From Gammaproteobacteria bacterium (GTDB lineage Bacteria; Pseudomonadota; Gammaproteobacteria; Pseudomonadales; Azotimanducaceae): 15,362 nucleotides of DNA. The first letter of the stretch is position 1; every line of letters starts with the position of its first letter. The notes under the pieces were generated by a model, which was not told where the DNA came from, ran no database searches, and was given only the letters and a program-made list of their open reading frames with translations. Made by a program: the position numbers and the translations under genes. The DNA is taken from the NCBI GenBank assembly GCA_003228415.1, contig QIDL01000526.1, forward strand, positions 1 through 15,362. Reading direction: 5' to 3'. Below, piece by piece: positions 7,385-15,085 of this stretch.

Positions 7385-10300
7385 CTACTCACTCTCGAGT
7401 TCGATGTCGATAGCGAGCGAACGGATCTCTTTCACCAGCACGTTGAATGATTCCGGCATGCCAGGATCCATATTGAAGTCACCATCCACGATGCTCTTGT
7501 ACATCTTGGTACGACCGTTGACATCATCTGACTTCACGGTGAGCATTTCCTGAAGGGTATATGCCGCCCCATAGGCCTCGAGCGCCCACACTTCCATTTC
7601 ACCGAAGCGCTGCCCGCCGAACTGAGCCTTCCCACCCAACGGCTGCTGCGTCACCAGGCTGTATGAGCCGGTGGAGCGCGCGTGCATCTTGTCATCAACC
7701 AGATGGTTGAGTTTGAGCATATACATGTAACCCACGGTGACTTGACGATCGAATTGATCACCGGTGCGACCGTCATAGAGCGTGGTCTGGCCATTCAAAG
7801 GCAACCCCGCCAGTTCCAGCATCTGCTTGATCTCGGCTTCGGATGCACCATCGAAGACCGGCGTCGCCATCGGTACGCCTCCCACCAGGTTACCGGCCAT
7901 CTCAATCAGTTCTGAGTCCTTGAGGGATTTGAGATTCTCTTTGCGTTCACCCGAAGTGTTGTAAACATCCTCCAGATAGCCTCGCAGCTCCATCACGCTC
8001 CGTTGATCCTCGATCATACGGCCGATTTTTTCACCAATCCCTTTGGCGGCCCAACCCAGATGGGTTTCGAGTATCTGGCCGACGTTCATTCGGGATGGCA
8101 CACCCAGAGGATTCAAGACGATGTCCACAGGCTCACCACGCTCATCGAACGGCATGTCTTCTACCGGCATGATCACCGAGATCACCCCTTTGTTGCCATG
8201 CCGACCCGCCATCTTGTCACCAGGCTGAATGCGGCGTTTGATCGCGAGATACACCTTGACGATTTTGAGCACTCCGGGCGCCAGATCGTCACCGCTTTCG
8301 AGTTTCTGCCGCTTGTCCGCGTAGATTGCGTCGAGCTGTTCCTTACGCTCCTTGAGTTGAGCTTCCGCGCGCTCGAGCAAGGCGTTCAGCCCATCGTCAG
8401 ACATCCGGATCTTGAACCAGTCGTCCCGCTCTATCGAGGCCAGGTACTCGCTATCGATTGTCAGGCCGCCCGCCCTGTCAGGCGCACTGGCCGCCTTCTG
8501 GCCAACGAGGGCCCGCTGCATTCGCTCGTAGGTAGCGATTTCCACGATCCGGAACTCGTCGTTCAGGTCTTTGCGGATCTGGGTTAGCTGCTCACGCTCA
8601 ATGTCCTTGGCGCGCTGGTCTTTCTCTACCCCATCACGAGTGAAGACCTGTACGTCAATTACGGTACCCTTGGCACTGGTCGGCACTCTTTGCGAGGTAT
8701 CCTTCACATCGGACGCCTTCTCGCCAAAGATCGCACGCAGCAGCTTTTCTTCCGGAGTCAGTTGCGTCTCGCCTTTGGGCGTGACCTTACCAACCAGGAT
8801 GTCTCCAGCGCCAACTTCGGCACCGATATAGACGATGCCCGACTCATCCAGCTTGGATAGCGCACCTTCCCCTACGTTGGGAATATCACAGGTAATTTCT
8901 TCCGGTCCCAGCTTGGTATCCCGTGCGATACAGGTGAGCTCCTGAATATGCACGCTGGTGAACCGGTCTTCCTTAACCACTCGCTCGGAGACGAGAATCG
9001 AATCTTCGTAGTTGTAACCGTTCCACGCCATGAACGCGATGCGCATGTTCTGGCCCAATGCCAGCTCACCCAGATCGCAGGACGGACCATCCGCCAGGAT
9101 GTCACCACCGGCAATCCGGTCACCCGGTGTGACCAGCGGCCGCTGATTAATACAGGTGTTCTGATTCGAACGGGTGAATTTGGTGAGGTTGTAAATATCC
9201 ACCCCAGCCTCTCCAGCTGCGGTCTCATCGTCCGCCACGCGTACCACGATCCGGCCCGCATCGACGGTGTCTATCACGCCCCCTCGGTCAGCGATCACGC
9301 AGACACCGGAATCCCGTGCCACGTTGCGCTCCATGCCGGTACCTACCAGGGGCGTCTGGGCTCGCAAAGTCGGCACCGCCTGACGCTGCATATTGGAGCC
9401 CATCAGCGCCCGGTTGGCGTCATCGTGTTCCAGAAAGGGAATCAGAGAGGCCGCCACGGATACCACCTGCTTCGGCGATACGTCCATGTAATCGACGTTC
9501 TCCGCAGCAGTTTTGGTAAATTCGTTCTGATGGCGAACGTCTACCAGCTCTTCGGCAAACTCGTTCTTGCTGGTCAGCACCGCGCTGGCCTGAGCAATGA
9601 CGTACTCCGCTTCGTCGATGGCCGACAGATACTCGATGTTGTCCGTCACCTTACCGTTTTCCACGCGCCGGTAGGGTGTCTCGAGGAAGCCATACTCATT
9701 GGTCTGGGAGTAGGTTGCCAGCGAGTTGATCAGGCCGATGTTCGGCCCCTCAGGAGTCTCGATAGGACAGACTCTACCGTAGTGAGTCGGATGCACGTCC
9801 CGCACCTCGAAACCGGCTCGCTCGCGAGTCAGTCCACCCGGGCCCAACGCCGAGACACGACGTTTATGAGTTACCTCGGAAAGCGGGTTGTTCTGGTCCA
9901 TGAATTGTGACAACTGGCTCGATCCGAAAAACTCTTTGATGGCTGCCGCCACAGGCTTGGCGTTGATCATGTCCTGCGGCATCAGCCCCTCGGACTCCGC
10001 CAGGCTCAATCTCTCTTTGACCGCACGTTCGACGCGGATAACGCCCACGCGGAACGCATTTTCAGACATCTCACCGACCGAACGAACGCGCCGATTACCC
10101 AGATGATCGATGTCATCCACTGCACCATTGCCGTTGCGGATCTCGATCAGCGTGCGGAGCACCTCGATAATGTCCTCGCTACCGAGGATTCCCGCGCCTT
10201 CGATGGCATCTCGGCCCAGCCGGCGGTTGAACTTCATCCGGCCTACAGCAGAAAGATCGTAGCGCTCCGTGGAGAAAAATAGATTGGTGAATAGATTTTC

Positions 10301-11458
10301 CGCCGCTTCCTTGGTTGGCGGCTCGCCCGGACGCATCATGCGATAGACCTCGACCAGCGCCTCAAGCTTGTTACTGGTTGAGTCGATTCGCAGCGTGTCA
10401 GAGATATAGGAACCACAATCGAGATCGTTGGTGTAGATCGTCTCGATCTCTTTGACCCCTGCTTCCAGCAACTGATCCAGCACTTCCTCTGTGATGATCG
10501 AATTACAGGGCAGGACAATTTCACCACTCTCTTTGTCTACAACGTCGCGAGCCGTGACCCGCTCGAGCAAATACTCGCGCGGAACATCAAGACGTTTGAG
10601 TCCGCTCTCTTCGAGCAACCGGACGTGTCGCGCGGTGATTCGACGGCCAAGTTCAACCATCGTATTGCCTTCTTTGTCTTTGATGTCGAACGAAGCAACA
10701 TCGCCGCGCATCCGCTCGGCACGCAGATTGACCGAAAATCCATCCTTCTTGACATGAAAGATGTTCTTCTCGAAAAACATCTCCAGAATTTCCTCGGCCG
10801 TGAACTCGAGCGCCCGCAGTATAATGGTCGCAGGCAGTTTACGGCGGCGGTCAATTCGTACGAATACGCAATCCTTCGGATCAAATTCGAAATCGAGCCA
10901 CGACCCACGGTAAGGGATCACGCGCGCAGAGTAGAGAAACTTGCCAGAGGAATGGGTCTTACCTCGATCGTGATCAAAGAACACGCCCGGCGAGCGATGC
11001 AATTGGGATACCACGACACGCTCGGTGCCGTTGATCACAAAGGTTCCGTTCTGCGTCATGAGCGGAATCTCGCCCATGTAGACCTCCTGCTCCTTGACAT
11101 CTTTGACTGCCTTGTTGTTGGACTCCTTGTCGTAGATGATCAGCCTGACCTTGACTCGGAGCGGTGCTGCATAGGTAATGCCGCGCAACACACATTCCTT
11201 GACATCAAAAGTCGGGTCGCCAAGGCGATACTCGACGTATTCCAATGCCGCGCTACCGGAGTAGCTGACAATCGGAAACACCGAACGAAACGCGGCGTGC
11301 AAGCCTACCTCCTGGCGTTTTTTCGGCTCGAGATCCAGCTGGAGGAATTTGCCGTACGAGTCAACCTGGATCGAGAGAAGATATGGAATATCCATCACTC
11401 CGGGAAGCTTCCCGAAGTCCTTACGAATACGTTTCTTCTCAGTAAAGCTGTAAGCCAT
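7385..11458 (-). CDS. rpoB: DNA-directed RNA polymerase subunit beta
   Basis: Second-largest polymerase subunit; with beta-prime it forms the active cleft and binds rifampicin. The 1357 residues compare with 1342 in E. coli. The rifampicin region FFGSSQLSQFMDQNNPLSE begins at residue 510; its Gln518, Asp521, His531, Arg534 and Ser536, equivalent to E. coli 513, 516, 526, 529 and 531, are wild type. RNYEDS-like NGYNYEDSILVSERVV and GDKMAGRHGNKGVIS, both core conserved motifs, are intact, as is the C-terminal clamp region GGKAQFGGQRFGEMEVWALEAYGA. The ATG follows AGGAGA with 5 nt spacing and MAYSFTEKKRIRKDFG is the usual N-terminus. rplL is 167 nt upstream, so the gene probably belongs to the L10 transcript. 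Confidence 0.98.
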   Translation of the reverse strand: MAYSFTEKKRIRKDFGKLPGVMDIPYLLSIQVDSYGKFLQLDLEPKKRQEVGLHAAFRSVFPIVSYSGSAALEYVEYRLGDPTFDVKECVLRGITYAAPLRVKVRLIIYDKESNNKAVKDVKEQEVYMGEIPLMTQNGTFVINGTERVVVSQLHRSPGVFFDHDRGKTHSSGKFLYSARVIPYRGSWLDFEFDPKDCVFVRIDRRRKLPATIILRALEFTAEEILEMFFEKNIFHVKKDGFSVNLRAERMRGDVASFDIKDKEGNTMVELGRRITARHVRLLEESGLKRLDVPREYLLERVTARDVVDKESGEIVLPCNSIITEEVLDQLLEAGVKEIETIYTNDLDCGSYISDTLRIDSTSNKLEALVEVYRMMRPGEPPTKEAAENLFTNLFFSTERYDLSAVGRMKFNRRLGRDAIEGAGILGSEDIIEVLRTLIEIRNGNGAVDDIDHLGNRRVRSVGEMSENAFRVGVIRVERAVKERLSLAESEGLMPQDMINAKPVAAAIKEFFGSSQLSQFMDQNNPLSEVTHKRRVSALGPGGLTRERAGFEVRDVHPTHYGRVCPIETPEGPNIGLINSLATYSQTNEYGFLETPYRRVENGKVTDNIEYLSAIDEAEYVIAQASAVLTSKNEFAEELVDVRHQNEFTKTAAENVDYMDVSPKQVVSVAASLIPFLEHDDANRALMGSNMQRQAVPTLRAQTPLVGTGMERNVARDSGVCVIADRGGVIDTVDAGRIVVRVADDETAAGEAGVDIYNLTKFTRSNQNTCINQRPLVTPGDRIAGGDILADGPSCDLGELALGQNMRIAFMAWNGYNYEDSILVSERVVKEDRFTSVHIQELTCIARDTKLGPEEITCDIPNVGEGALSKLDESGIVYIGAEVGAGDILVGKVTPKGETQLTPEEKLLRAIFGEKASDVKDTSQRVPTSAKGTVIDVQVFTRDGVEKDQRAKDIEREQLTQIRKDLNDEFRIVEIATYERMQRALVGQKAASAPDRAGGLTIDSEYLASIERDDWFKIRMSDDGLNALLERAEAQLKERKEQLDAIYADKRQKLESGDDLAPGVLKIVKVYLAIKRRIQPGDKMAGRHGNKGVISVIMPVEDMPFDERGEPVDIVLNPLGVPSRMNVGQILETHLGWAAKGIGEKIGRMIEDQRSVMELRGYLEDVYNTSGERKENLKSLKDSELIEMAGNLVGGVPMATPVFDGASEAEIKQMLELAGLPLNGQTTLYDGRTGDQFDRQVTVGYMYMLKLNHLVDDKMHARSTGSYSLVTQQPLGGKAQFGGQRFGEMEVWALEAYGAAYTLQEMLTVKSDDVNGRTKMYKSIVDGDFNMDPGMPESFNVLVKEIRSLAIDIELESE

Positions 11459-11610
11459 TCGAATCTCCTGCGCTTGGCAGTTGTGTACACCGGGGTATCA
11501 TTTTCAGTACCCACATACATTGGCTGGCCCGCATCGTCATGCAGACCCCCAACGACGAAAGGCCGGAAATCGAGTGCGCCACCGCACGATCAAGTTCCAG
11601 CCGATCGACC

Positions 11611-11637
11611 GAACTCAAGCTCAGACTACTTGAGCTC
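11611..11637 (-). promoter_or_regulatory. Hairpin spanning the rplL stop codon in the rplL-rpoB junction
   Basis: In the mRNA sense GAGCTCAAG (11637-11629), which ends the rplL coding region, pairs with CTTGAGTTC (11619-11611) with one G-U wobble. The 9-nt loop contains the TAG stop. No U tract follows. In E. coli this junction holds a partial terminator and an RNase III site that set the ratio of stalk protein to polymerase; here the gap is shorter (167 nt) and this hairpin is the only clear structure near rplL. Its role as processing or attenuation site is inference. Confidence 0.35.
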
Positions 11638-12003
11638 AACAGTCGCGCCAGCTTCTTCCAGCTGCTTTTTCAAGTCTTCAGCCTCGCCTTTGCCTGCGCC
11701 TTCTTTAACGGCAGACGGAGCTTCGTCCACCAGTGCTTTGGCTTCTCTGAGGCCAAGACCCGTGATCGAACGAACCGCCTTGATCACGTTGACCTTCTTC
11801 TCACCTGGAGAGGTGAGAATGACGTCGAACTCATCCTGCTCTTCGGCAGCAGCAGCACCAGCGTCGGCCGCAGCGGGCGCTGCAGCGACTACCGTGGCAG
11901 CAGATACGCCAAACTTGTCTTCCATCGATTGAACGAGTTCAACCACTTCCATAACGCTCATCTCTGCGACGGCGTTCAAAATGTCGTCTTTCGACAATGC
12001 CAT
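11626..12003 (-). CDS. rplL: 50S ribosomal protein L7/L12
   Basis: Multicopy stalk protein that recruits EF-G, EF-Tu and IF2 to the large subunit. The 125 residues compare with 121 in E. coli. The N-terminal dimerisation helices occupy about residues 1-32, an alanine-rich hinge about 39-57 (VVAAAPAAADAGAAAAEEQ), and the C-terminal factor-binding domain carries VIKAVRSITGLGLREAKALV and ends in EEAGATVELK. The ATG is preceded by AGGAG (12010-12014) and a run of six A, a very efficient initiation context in keeping with the need for four or more copies per ribosome. It lies 35 nt after rplJ, in the same transcript. Confidence 0.97.
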   Translation of the reverse strand: MALSKDDILNAVAEMSVMEVVELVQSMEDKFGVSAATVVAAAPAAADAGAAAAEEQDEFDVILTSPGEKKVNVIKAVRSITGLGLREAKALVDEAPSAVKEGAGKGEAEDLKKQLEEAGATVELK

Positions 12004-12038
12004 TTTTTTCTCCTAAAGAACCTAAAATCTGTTACCTG

Positions 12039-12572
12039 TTATTCGGACGAAGCCTGTTTCTGATCACGGACCGCTGCGATGGTGCGAACCAGCTTGCCGG
12101 GTACCTCATTAAGAGTCCGAGCCAGTTTGACCAACGGCGCCTGCATGACCGCCATGAGAAGCGCAATTGCTTCATCACGGGTCGGCAGCTTGGCCACGCG
12201 ATCGATGTCGCTCGCAGCCAGCAACTGACCGCCAATGGACAACGCTTTGACTTCCAAAGCGTCGAACTCCCTGGCGTAGTCCTTGAGCAGACGAGCAGCA
12301 GAACCTGGTTCTTCCTGCGAGAACGCAAACATCGTGGGCCCCACCAGCGTCTCGGTGAGACACTCGTATTCGGTTCCCGCAATGGCCCGCCGAGCCAGCG
12401 TATTGCGGACAACTCGTAGATAGACACCATTTTCACGCGCCTTGACGCGCATTTCGGTCATCTGATCCACGGTCAATCCGCGATAGTCACTGACTACGGC
12501 AGACAAAGCATTCGAAGCAGCTTCGTTGACCTCGGCAACAATTGCCTGTTTGTCTGCAAGTCTCAATGCCAT
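12039..12572 (-). CDS. rplJ: 50S ribosomal protein L10
   Basis: Base of the large-subunit stalk: the N-terminal domain binds 23S rRNA next to L11, and the C-terminal helix holds L7/L12 dimers. The 177 residues are slightly longer than E. coli (165), with the extra residues at the C-terminus (VRTIAAVRDQKQASSE). Visible family motifs are SDYRGLTVDQMTEMRVKARE, VVRNTLARRA and LVGPTMFAFS. The ATG is set by GGGAG (12578-12582) with 5 nt spacing. L10, as a complex with L7/L12, represses its own translation in E. coli by binding the leader; a matching leader precedes this gene. Confidence 0.97.
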   Translation of the reverse strand: MALRLADKQAIVAEVNEAASNALSAVVSDYRGLTVDQMTEMRVKARENGVYLRVVRNTLARRAIAGTEYECLTETLVGPTMFAFSQEEPGSAARLLKDYAREFDALEVKALSIGGQLLAASDIDRVAKLPTRDEAIALLMAVMQAPLVKLARTLNEVPGKLVRTIAAVRDQKQASSE

Positions 12573-12586
12573 GGTTTCTCCCTATA

Positions 12587-12649
12587 TGCCCACATCGGGC
12601 ACACGCGATACCGTTGTATCGCACCGCATATCGGATATCGCCGATATCC
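12587..12649 (-). promoter_or_regulatory. Three consecutive hairpins just upstream of the rplJ ribosome binding site
   Basis: In transcript order: GGATATCG with CGATATCC (12633-12649); GCGATAC with GTATCGC around the tetraloop AACG (12605-12622, seven perfect pairs); and TGCCC with GGGCA around GATGT (12587-12601). The last ends only 4 nt before the GGGAG Shine-Dalgarno. The first has an overlapping alternative, ATATCGG with CCGATAT (12628-12647), that cannot form at the same time. They lie between the presumed L10 site and the start codon, so they could transmit L10 binding to the ribosome binding site. Structure is seen by pairing; function is inferred. Confidence 0.4.
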
Positions 12650-12710
12650 ATGTTTTACGGCGACCCGATCGCGAAACGACACGCGCACGCTGCTCAGGTA
12701 ACACCGTCTG

Positions 12711-12806
12711 CGTAGGATATTTTTTAATGACTCGGGCGAGTCGACTGCTCGGTGTGCGGTCTTGCCGAACTCCCGGGCAACCGGCTCGGCCGGTCGTCAT
12801 CCTACG
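12711..12806 (-). promoter_or_regulatory. Candidate L10 autoregulatory leader
   Basis: The 303-nt gap between rplA and rplJ contains a long-range helix: CGTAGGAT (12806-12799) pairs perfectly with ATCCTACG (12718-12711). It encloses three local hairpins: ACCGGC with GCCGGT (12780-12794), TTGCC with GGCAA (12762-12780, sharing one base with the first), and GACTC with GAGTC (12729-12742). A closed multi-hairpin element about 140 nt before rplJ agrees with the known E. coli arrangement, where L10-(L12)4 binds well upstream of the start and blocks translation. I did not compute a fold or match a covariance model. Confidence 0.6.
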
Positions 12807-12875
12807 GTTTTTGACGGCACCGGCTGTTAACTCCGGCCCTTCAAAACTCTTTTCGACTCCAGAGGAGCCGCACCC

Positions 12876-13571
12876 TCAGCCGCCCAACGATGCCTGGTCG
12901 ATACTCAGACCGGGTCCCATCGTGGTCGACAGGGTAATTTTCTTCATGTACACGCCCTTCGCCGAGGCGGGCTTGGCCTTCCTCAGATCTTCGACGAGTG
13001 CATCCAGATTTGCCTTGATCTTAGCGCTGTCGAAACCGACCTGGCCAACCCGGCCATGAATGATGCCCGCCTTGTCGGTTCGAAACTGGATCTGTCCGGC
13101 TTTGGCGTTACTCACCGCCGTTCCTACATCCGGGGTGACGGTACCCGTTTTCGGATTCGGCATCAGGCCCCTGGGGCCGAGAATCTTACCAAGCTGACCC
13201 ACTAGACGCATGGCGTCGGGTGTCGCGATCAACACGTCGAAATCGAGGTTGCCGCCTTTGATCTGGTCCGCCAGGTCTTCGAATCCGACCTGGTCGGCGC
13301 CTGCAGCCGTCGCCTTGTCAGCATTCTCACCCTGAGCAAATACCGCAACTTTCACCGTTTTACCGGTGCCATGAGGCAGCGTGGTGGCGCCTCGGACAGT
13401 CTGATCCGACTTTCGGGGATCCACACCGAGATTGATGGATACGTCGAACGCCTCGGCAAACCTGGAATTGGCGATCTCGCTGAGCAGACCCACGGCTTCG
13501 TCGATTGGATAGGTCTTTTCCGAATCAACCTTTTCCGCAATGGCTTTCTGTTTCCTGGTCAGCTTGGCCAC
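12876..13571 (-). CDS. rplA: 50S ribosomal protein L1
   Basis: Forms the mobile L1 stalk that guides exit of deacylated tRNA, and is a translational repressor of the rplK-rplA mRNA. The 231 residues compare with 234 in E. coli. The family signature LGPRGLMPNPKTGTV is intact, as are PHGTGKTVKVAVFAQG and the C-terminal GVYMKKITLSTTMGPG. The start is GTG at 13571-13569, overlapping the rplK stop by one base (TAGTG), with GGAGGG (13578-13583) 6 nt upstream. This arrangement implies translational coupling to rplK. No ATG is near the expected N-terminus MAKLTRKQK, which supports GTG. Confidence 0.97.
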   Translation of the reverse strand: MAKLTRKQKAIAEKVDSEKTYPIDEAVGLLSEIANSRFAEAFDVSINLGVDPRKSDQTVRGATTLPHGTGKTVKVAVFAQGENADKATAAGADQVGFEDLADQIKGGNLDFDVLIATPDAMRLVGQLGKILGPRGLMPNPKTGTVTPDVGTAVSNAKAGQIQFRTDKAGIIHGRVGQVGFDSAKIKANLDALVEDLRKAKPASAKGVYMKKITLSTTMGPGLSIDQASLGG

Positions 13572-14002
13572 TACACGCCCTCCGTTTCGATTCCGGCGCT
13601 GCGAGCACTTCCAGCAATGATGCGAACAGCCGCGTCCATGTCCGCAGCGGTCAGATCGGGCATTTTCAGCTGCGCAATTTCCTCGAGCTGGGCACGATTG
13701 ACCCTGCCTACTTTGTCGGTATTCGGTGTACCGCTACCTTTCTCAATCCCGGCCGCTTTTCGCAGCAATACCGATGCAGGCGGAGTCTTGGTAATAAAAG
13801 TGAAACTGCGATCAGAGTAAACCGTGATCACAACCGGAATGGGCATGCCCTGTTCCATAGTCTGAGTCTGGGCGTTGAACGCTTTACAGAAATCCATGAT
13901 GTTCACACCATGCTGCCCCAGTGCCGGACCCACGGGCGGGCTGGGATTTGCCTGGCCCGCTGCCACCTGCAGCTTGATATAGGCCTCTACTTTCTTCGCC
14001 AT
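13571..14002 (-). CDS. rplK: 50S ribosomal protein L11
   Basis: Binds the GTPase-associated region of 23S rRNA and is needed for RelA activation and for thiostrepton action. The 143 residues match the family (E. coli 142). The N-terminal domain shows IKLQVAAGQANPSPPVGPAL with the proline cluster involved in thiostrepton binding, then GQHGVNIMDFCKAFNAQT. The rRNA-binding C-terminal domain shows GSGTPNTDKVGRVNRAQLEEIA. The ATG is set by AAGGAG (14009-14014). It is the first gene after nusG, 124 nt downstream, with its own promoter candidate and a presumed L1 operator in the leader; rplA follows with overlap. Confidence 0.98.
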   Translation of the reverse strand: MAKKVEAYIKLQVAAGQANPSPPVGPALGQHGVNIMDFCKAFNAQTQTMEQGMPIPVVITVYSDRSFTFITKTPPASVLLRKAAGIEKGSGTPNTDKVGRVNRAQLEEIAQLKMPDLTAADMDAAVRIIAGSARSAGIETEGV

Positions 14003-14056
14003 CTACTTCTCCTTGTGGGTGCAAACGTGTGTCGCTGCCCGACCCCGGCGTTGGCC

Positions 14057-14082
14057 GAGAGCTGGTCAGAACATCACTCCCC
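14057..14082 (-). promoter_or_regulatory. Candidate L1 binding operator in the rplK leader
   Basis: The mRNA-sense sequence GGGAG at 14081-14077 can pair with CTCTC at 14061-14057 (one G-U). The enclosed segment begins TGATGTTCTGACC. The run TGATGTTCT is, from memory, the same as in the L1-binding region of E. coli 23S rRNA (UGAUGUUCUAACG). L1 is known to repress rplK-rplA by binding an mRNA site that imitates its rRNA site, so position and sequence both fit. The rRNA match should be confirmed by alignment. Confidence 0.6.
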
Positions 14083-14119
14083 GTTTACGAACGAATGCCC
14101 GAAGACACGTAGCGCCCGC

Positions 14120-14149
14120 ATTGTATTCAGCCTTTCTCCACCTGGTCGA
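14120..14149 (-). promoter_or_regulatory. Candidate rplK promoter overlapping the end of nusG
   Basis: The -10 TACAAT (14125-14120) is a five-of-six match and the -35 TCGACC (14149-14144) a four-of-six match, with an 18-nt spacer. The discriminator that follows is GCGGGCGC. The -35 and most of the spacer are inside the nusG coding region. A separate promoter for rplK is known in E. coli and is growth-rate controlled. The weak -35 makes this less certain than the rpsL promoter. Confidence 0.45.
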
Positions 14150-14705
14150 AATCGAGTTCAACCGGAGTGGAACGGCCCAGAATCGTGACCGCAACATGCA
14201 AGCGGCTTTTGTCGTAATTCACTTCTTCGACCACTCCGCTGAAGTCATTGAATGGCCCGTCGACGACCCGGACAATTTCGCCCGGCTCGAATACAGTTTT
14301 CGGTGTTGCCTTCTCGCTACCCGCCGCAACGCGGTCCAGAATCGCTTTTGCTTCCGATTCTGTCAGTGGTGCCGGCTGGTCGGCCTTGCCACCGATGAAT
14401 CCCATGACCCGCGGCGTTTCTTTTACCAGATGCCAGGTGTTGTCATTGAGTTCCATCTGCACCAGTACATACCCGGGAAAAAACTTCCGCTCACTGCGTC
14501 GCTTCTGACCGGCTCGCATTTCCACCACCTCTTCGGTGGGAACCAGGATTTCTCCGAAACAATCTTTGAAAGCGGAGAGTTCCACTCGCTCCCGGAGCGT
14601 CCGGGCCACGTTTTTCTCGAATCCGGAGTAGGCGTGTACCACATACCACTTCATCGATTTAGTGTTTGCTACCTGTTCTGCCGGACTATCCATCTGCCTA
14701 TCCAT
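14127..14705 (-). CDS. nusG: Transcription termination/antitermination factor NusG
   Basis: Binds the RNA polymerase clamp, suppresses pausing, and links polymerase to Rho or to ribosomal S10. The NGN domain shows KWYVVHAYSGFEKNVA, FGEILVPTEEVVEMR, and SERKFFPGYVLVQM; the C-terminal KOW domain shows FEPGEIVRVVDGPFNDFSGV and ends in ELDFDQVEKG. The 192 residues exceed E. coli (181) because of an 18-residue N-terminal stretch before KWYVV. The chosen ATG directly abuts the secE stop and lies 4 nt after GAGG (14710-14713). In-frame ATGs at residue 5 (14693) and residue 18 (14654) are alternatives with weaker ribosome sites. Confidence 0.96.
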   Translation of the reverse strand: MDRQMDSPAEQVANTKSMKWYVVHAYSGFEKNVARTLRERVELSAFKDCFGEILVPTEEVVEMRAGQKRRSERKFFPGYVLVQMELNDNTWHLVKETPRVMGFIGGKADQPAPLTESEAKAILDRVAAGSEKATPKTVFEPGEIVRVVDGPFNDFSGVVEEVNYDKSRLHVAVTILGRSTPVELDFDQVEKG

Positions 14706-15077
14706 CTATCCTCGGAGAATCTGCGACACCACCCAGCTCAAACTGGAATCCAACAGCCAGAGCAGCAACGCAAATATCAGTACCAACACCAGTACAATCA
14801 TTGTTGTCTGGGTAGTTTCTTCCCAGCTCGGCCAGACAACACGACGGATCTCGCCTCTTGCCTCTTTGATCAAGGTCCAGGCATTGCGACCACGCTCCGT
14901 CTGAATGGTGACTGCAAAGGCGCAGCCACCCAATACCAGCATCGCCACCACCCGATACAGCAGGGATTGATCCTGGTAGTACCAATTGCCGAATACCCCG
15001 GCGCCGAGAATGCCGAATACCAGCAACCACTTCAGCCAATCCAGGCCTTGTCCGGTCGTTTCTGAACTCGTACTCAA
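14706..15077 (-). CDS. secE: Preprotein translocase subunit SecE
   Basis: Small essential clamp subunit of the SecYEG protein-export channel in the inner membrane. Starting at TTG 15077 gives 123 residues (E. coli 127), beginning MSTSSETTGQGLDWLKW. Three membrane segments are visible: LKWLLVFGILGAGVFGNW, LLYRVVAMLVLGGCAFAV, and TTMIVLVLVLIFALLLWLL. The conserved cytoplasmic motif IKEARGEIRRVVWPSWEET precedes the third. An in-frame ATG at 15125 exists but lies inside the tRNA-Trp gene, so it is rejected. AGGA (15086-15089) precedes the TTG by 8 nt. The stop abuts the nusG ATG, indicating coupling. Confidence 0.93.
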   Translation of the reverse strand: MSTSSETTGQGLDWLKWLLVFGILGAGVFGNWYYQDQSLLYRVVAMLVLGGCAFAVTIQTERGRNAWTLIKEARGEIRRVVWPSWEETTQTTMIVLVLVLIFALLLWLLDSSLSWVVSQILRG

Positions 15078-15085
15078 CTTGCGAA

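Noticed and set aside
8948..9910. A 320-codon plus-strand frame opposite rpoB
   Set aside because: Antisense shadow of the conserved beta subunit core; no independent initiation signal or family resemblance.
10625..11932. A 435-codon plus-strand frame opposite rpoB and rplL
   Set aside because: It is the antisense shadow of strongly conserved coding sequence; the long frame follows from codon bias of rpoB, and its translation shows no protein family.
12720..12742. Hairpin GACTC/GAGTC followed by a homopolymer run between rplA and rplJ, as a terminator
   Set aside because: On the transcribed sense the run is A, not U. It could only work in the opposite direction, where the T run precedes the stem, so it is not a terminator for either strand.
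12799..12836. Promoter TTAACA with TAGGAT before rplJ
   Set aside because: The spacer would be 20 nt, too long for a normal sigma-70 promoter, and the -10 bases belong to the long-range leader helix.
14013..15065. A 350-codon plus-strand frame opposite nusG and secE
   Set aside because: It crosses two well-supported genes on the other strand and gives a low-complexity, His/Gln-rich product without any known motif.
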